Made by a program: the position numbers and the translations under genes. A stretch of DNA of 43,806 nucleotides. It comes from an uncultured Pelagibacteraceae bacterium. Lineage in GTDB: Bacteria; Pseudomonadota; Alphaproteobacteria; Pelagibacterales; Pelagibacteraceae. Below, piece after piece: positions 41,445 through 43,806 of this stretch (the stretch's first letter is position 1; each line of letters starts with the position of its first letter). The notes under the pieces are model-generated. The model had not been told where the DNA came from. It ran no database searches and was given only the letters and a program-made list of their open reading frames with translations. The DNA is taken from the NCBI GenBank assembly GCA_902597215.1, contig CACJWU010000003.1, positions 1-43,806 of the forward strand. The letters are read 5' to 3'.

Positions 41445-42771
41445 AAAAGCTCATAAGTAAAATATATCCAAAAATATGATAATGAATTAAATTTGTTCTA
41501 TAAATCATACTACAACAAGAACCACGAACTAAAAATTCATAAAAGCCGACAGTACTAATCATTAGTAAAATAAAAATTTTTATATTCTTAACAAAATACT
41601 CCCAAATTCTTTTTGAATAATTTTTTTTTCTCTTGAAATAAAAAAAATCCTTTAAAATAAAAAACAAAATAAAACTTAAAATCGATATATAGATATAAAA
41701 TATAAATATACCATGACCCAGCCTATAACCAAATCTCATATCATAAAGGGCAGTGCTATATCCATAAAATATTAATTCATAAATTTTGAGAAAAGCTATC
41801 TTGATTATTTCAAAGTTGAAAATATACGAAAATATAAAAAATAATATTAATAAAGAAATTAAAAATATTAGAAGAGATCGAGGTGTTTTATTTTTAAAAC
41901 TAATAATAATTAAAATTGAAAGACTTATTAGAGATAATGCTATAAATTGATAAAAATTGTAGAATAAGCATAAAAATAATAATACTGCGTTTGTTAAGGC
42001 TATAAGATCATTTCTTAACAACTTTTTTTGATCAAATTGATAATTCAGATATAAAGACGCGACCAGTAATACAAACAGCTCTCTATCAACTATGTCAGTT
42101 ATATTTAGATATTTTAAAAAACATACAATTGATAAAAAAATTATAAATATAAATTTTTTATTTTTTAAAAAAAAATTATTTATAAAAGAATATAAAAATA
42201 AAATATAAGCAAAAACTACAATAATTTGATAAATTGAATTTATAAATCTGTAACCAGGAATTATATTTTCTATTCCATAAAAATAATAAGCTATGTATGA
42301 TAGAAAAATATCAGAAAACCACCCATGCACAGTTAAAAAGTCTTTTAAAAAAACTTCAAAAGAAGATCCCTCTAAAATTGCAAATATAGAAATTATTCGC
42401 TCTGAGTCGTGAATTACATCGCCAAAATTTGATATAATCATTGGTCTCTCGTAAGGAAGACATAATAAGATAAGCAAGAGTATTAAAGATAATATTATTA
42501 AATTATTAACAAAATTTTTATTAGACAAAATCTGATTTAAAAATTTTTTTTCAAAGAGAAAAAAAATTAGAATAAAAATTATTATTAAAGATAAAACAAA
42601 TAAAACATTGTTGATGTATGAAAAATTTAGAACATTAGAGAAAGCAAAAAATCCATCGTTATCCTTTTTTAAAAATAAGAAATCAGGGTTAATGAGATAA
42701 AAAAATGTAAAACCTATAAGAATAAAAAACGTTACATAAAAAAAAATTTTTTTTAAGTTTTTAAAAATCAT
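41428..42771 (-). CDS. Polytopic membrane protein, GT-C-like
   Basis: The 447-residue protein has an N-terminal helix, then about eleven more hydrophobic segments. A soluble loop after the third helix carries IHDSERIISIF and LTVHGWFSDIFLS (about 120-158), with acidic and His residues resembling the catalytic loop of GT-C transferases that use polyprenyl-phosphate sugars. RGSCCSMIYRTN near the C-terminus is a second polar loop. It might also be a polymerase or ligase. It is the first gene of the minus-strand run, and its start lies in the 105-base divergent gap facing the kinase gene at 42877. Confidence 0.6.
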   Translation of the reverse strand: MIFKNLKKIFFYVTFFILIGFTFFYLINPDFLFLKKDNDGFFAFSNVLNFSYINNVLFVLSLIIIFILIFFLFEKKFLNQILSNKNFVNNLIILSLILLLILLCLPYERPMIISNFGDVIHDSERIISIFAILEGSSFEVFLKDFLTVHGWFSDIFLSYIAYYFYGIENIIPGYRFINSIYQIIVVFAYILFLYSFINNFFLKNKKFIFIIFLSIVCFLKYLNITDIVDRELFVLLVASLYLNYQFDQKKLLRNDLIALTNAVLLFLCLFYNFYQFIALSLISLSILIIISFKNKTPRSLLIFLISLLILFFIFSYIFNFEIIKIAFLKIYELIFYGYSTALYDMRFGYRLGHGIFIFYIYISILSFILFFILKDFFYFKRKKNYSKRIWEYFVKNIKIFILLMISTVGFYEFLVRGSCCSMIYRTNLIHYHIFGYILLMSFYGKKI

Positions 42772-42813
42772 AGTAAAAAAGCATATTAATGAACTTGAAA
42801 TATATTATACAAA

Positions 42814-42841
42814 TTTAAATTACTTGAATAGAGGCTATAAT
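42814..42841 (+). promoter_or_regulatory. Candidate promoter of the cytidylyltransferase-kinase gene
   Basis: TTTAAA at 42814-42819 is followed after 16 bases by a perfect TATAAT at 42836-42841, which ends 35 bases before the ATG at 42877. Spacing and leader length suit a sigma-70-type promoter. On the minus strand TATAAT at 42809-42804 could serve the divergent membrane-protein gene at 42771. Confidence 0.4.
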
Positions 42842-42876
42842 TATATAAATACCACTTATAAAAGTACTTAAATAAT

Positions 42877-43806
42877 ATGGCAAATAAAATAATTCAAAAT
42901 TCTGACCAATTATTAAAAAAAATAAAAAAGATTAAATTACAAAAAAAAAGAATTGTACTTTGTCATGGTGTTTTTGACTTGATTCACATAGGTCATATCA
43001 AGCATTTTGAAGAAGCAAAAAAATATGGTGATATTTTAATTGTAAGTATAACTTCTGATAAATTTGTTAATAAAGGAGACGGTCGACCTTTTTTTAATCA
43101 AAATTTACGTTCAGAGTTTTTAAGTTCAATAACTTGTATTGATTTTATTTTTATCAACAATCATGCTAGTTCAACGAACGTTATAAATATTGTTAAACCA
43201 AAATTCTATATAAAAGGTCCTGATTATAAAAATCATAAAAAAGATTTAACAAAAAAAATATTTGCAGAAACCAAAGCAGTCAAGCTAAATGGGGGTAAAA
43301 CTATTTACACTAAGTCGATTACATTTAGTTCTAGTAACTTGATTAATAAACACAGTGATTTACTCACAAATGATCAAAAATATTATATTAAACAAATAAA
43401 AAAAAAATATGACTTTGAAAAAATAAAAACTTATATCGATAGTTTTAAAAAAATAAAAGTTCTTGTTATTGGAGAGACTATAATTGATCAATACAATTTT
43501 TGTGAAGCTCTAGGAAAAGCTGGGAAAGAGTCTCATATAGTAATAAGAGATTTAAATAGTTCCAATTTATTAGGTGGTGCGGCAGCAATTGCAAATAACA
43601 TTTCTTCTTATTGTGAAAAAATAAGTATTCTTTCAATGATTGGAGATAAAAATGATCATCTAAAATTTATAAAAAAAAATTTAGCTAAAAATGTAAACTT
43701 TAATTTTATTAGAAAAAAATATAGTCCTACGATTATCAAAAAAAGATATATTGACCATGTCAATAAGAATAAACTTTTTGGGGTTTATTCAATTAATGAC
43801 GATTTG
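42877..43806 (+). CDS. Bifunctional cytidylyltransferase-PfkB kinase, reverse-order HldE-like, cut by the right edge
   Basis: The frame is open from ATG 42877 to the last base, giving 310 residues. The N-terminal part (about 24-145) is a cytidylyltransferase of the RfaE2/TagD type: VLCHGVFDLIHIGHIKHF (27-44) contains H37-x-G-H40, and YIKGPDY follows. The C-terminal part (from about 190) is a PfkB sugar kinase start: VLVIGETIIDQY, then LGGAAAIANN, the family's N-terminal G-G-A-A-x-x-A-x-N motif. In HldE the kinase comes first, so the order here is reversed. The substrate could be heptose-7-phosphate or another sugar, and ATP or CTP may be used. The HldE-like reading is inferred, as the kinase active site lies beyond the edge. 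Confidence 0.8.
   Translation, partial: MANKIIQNSDQLLKKIKKIKLQKKRIVLCHGVFDLIHIGHIKHFEEAKKYGDILIVSITSDKFVNKGDGRPFFNQNLRSEFLSSITCIDFIFINNHASSTNVINIVKPKFYIKGPDYKNHKKDLTKKIFAETKAVKLNGGKTIYTKSITFSSSNLINKHSDLLTNDQKYYIKQIKKKYDFEKIKTYIDSFKKIKVLVIGETIIDQYNFCEALGKAGKESHIVIRDLNSSNLLGGAAAIANNISSYCEKISILSMIGDKNDHLKFIKKNLAKNVNFNFIRKKYSPTIIKKRYIDHVNKNKLFGVYSINDDL

Noticed and set aside
1..43806. CRISPR arrays, tRNA or rRNA genes, insertion sequences
   Set aside because: I read through for regularly spaced repeats, transposase motifs and conserved RNA stretches and saw none. The many T and A runs are lysine (AAA) codons in a low-GC genome.

Overview
This window is an extremely A+T-rich stretch with lysine/asparagine/isoleucine-rich proteins, very short intergenic gaps, and start and stop codons that overlap in chains. 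It is almost entirely devoted to building and exporting a surface polysaccharide. The composition and gene content fit a marine Pelagibacterales (SAR11-like) alphaproteobacterium and the kind of hypervariable surface-glycan island known in that group. This is inference: no rRNA, tRNA or housekeeping marker is present to prove it. No gap reaches 300 bases, and I see no IS element, CRISPR array, tRNA or rRNA.

Layout. (1) 1-3590: a partial GT2 glycosyltransferase, a sugar epimerase, a plus-strand GT-C-like membrane protein, and a SIS isomerase/HAD phosphatase pair. (2) 2686-20334, minus strand: a tightly packed 17-gene run with no gap above 33 bp. It holds a FlaA1/WbpM-type dehydratase, a monotopic phosphoglycosyl transferase (with a CTG start), a WecA-type transferase, an O-antigen-ligase-like protein, a Wzy-like protein, seven glycosyltransferases, a NodU/CmcH carbamoyltransferase, an RfbB-type dehydratase and a degenerate RmlD-like SDR. 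(3) 20397-21404, plus strand: a GalE-type epimerase. (4) 21408-24973: a PglK/MsbA-type ABC flippase, an FkbM methyltransferase and a glycosyltransferase. (5) 24966-29693: a cassette I cannot match to a named pathway. It has a KdsC-like HAD phosphatase, a nucleotidyltransferase-kinase fusion, a small cupin, a GT-A protein, a GatZ/KbaZ-like protein without its usual GatY/KbaY partner, and an NTF2-like protein. (6) 29766-35481: nonulosonic acid synthesis of the legionaminate type (PtmE-, LegG-, LegI- and LegB-like), plus a GT-B enzyme with sialyltransferase-like motifs. (7) 35549-37190, plus strand: a GT-like protein and a PhyH-type dioxygenase, inserted inside the nonulosonate region. (8) 37343-40564: a CMP-nonulosonate synthetase, HisH- and HisF-like proteins and a WbpG/PseA-type amidotransferase, a set that suggests an acetamidino-modified sugar. 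(9) 40584-42771: a GT-C-like membrane protein with an overlapping small exported or anchored protein. (10) 42877-end: a cytidylyltransferase-PfkB kinase in the reverse of the usual HldE domain order, cut by the window edge.

How it fits together. Initiation on undecaprenyl phosphate by the PGT or the WecA-like enzyme would be followed by extension by the GT4, GT2, GT9 and GT-B enzymes. The chain would be decorated by carbamoylation, methylation and amidination, flipped by the ABC protein, polymerised by the Wzy-like protein, and attached by the ligase-like protein. LegC-type aminotransferase and LegH-type acetyltransferase genes are not visible here. The region around 24966-29693 is the best candidate for undescribed sugar chemistry.
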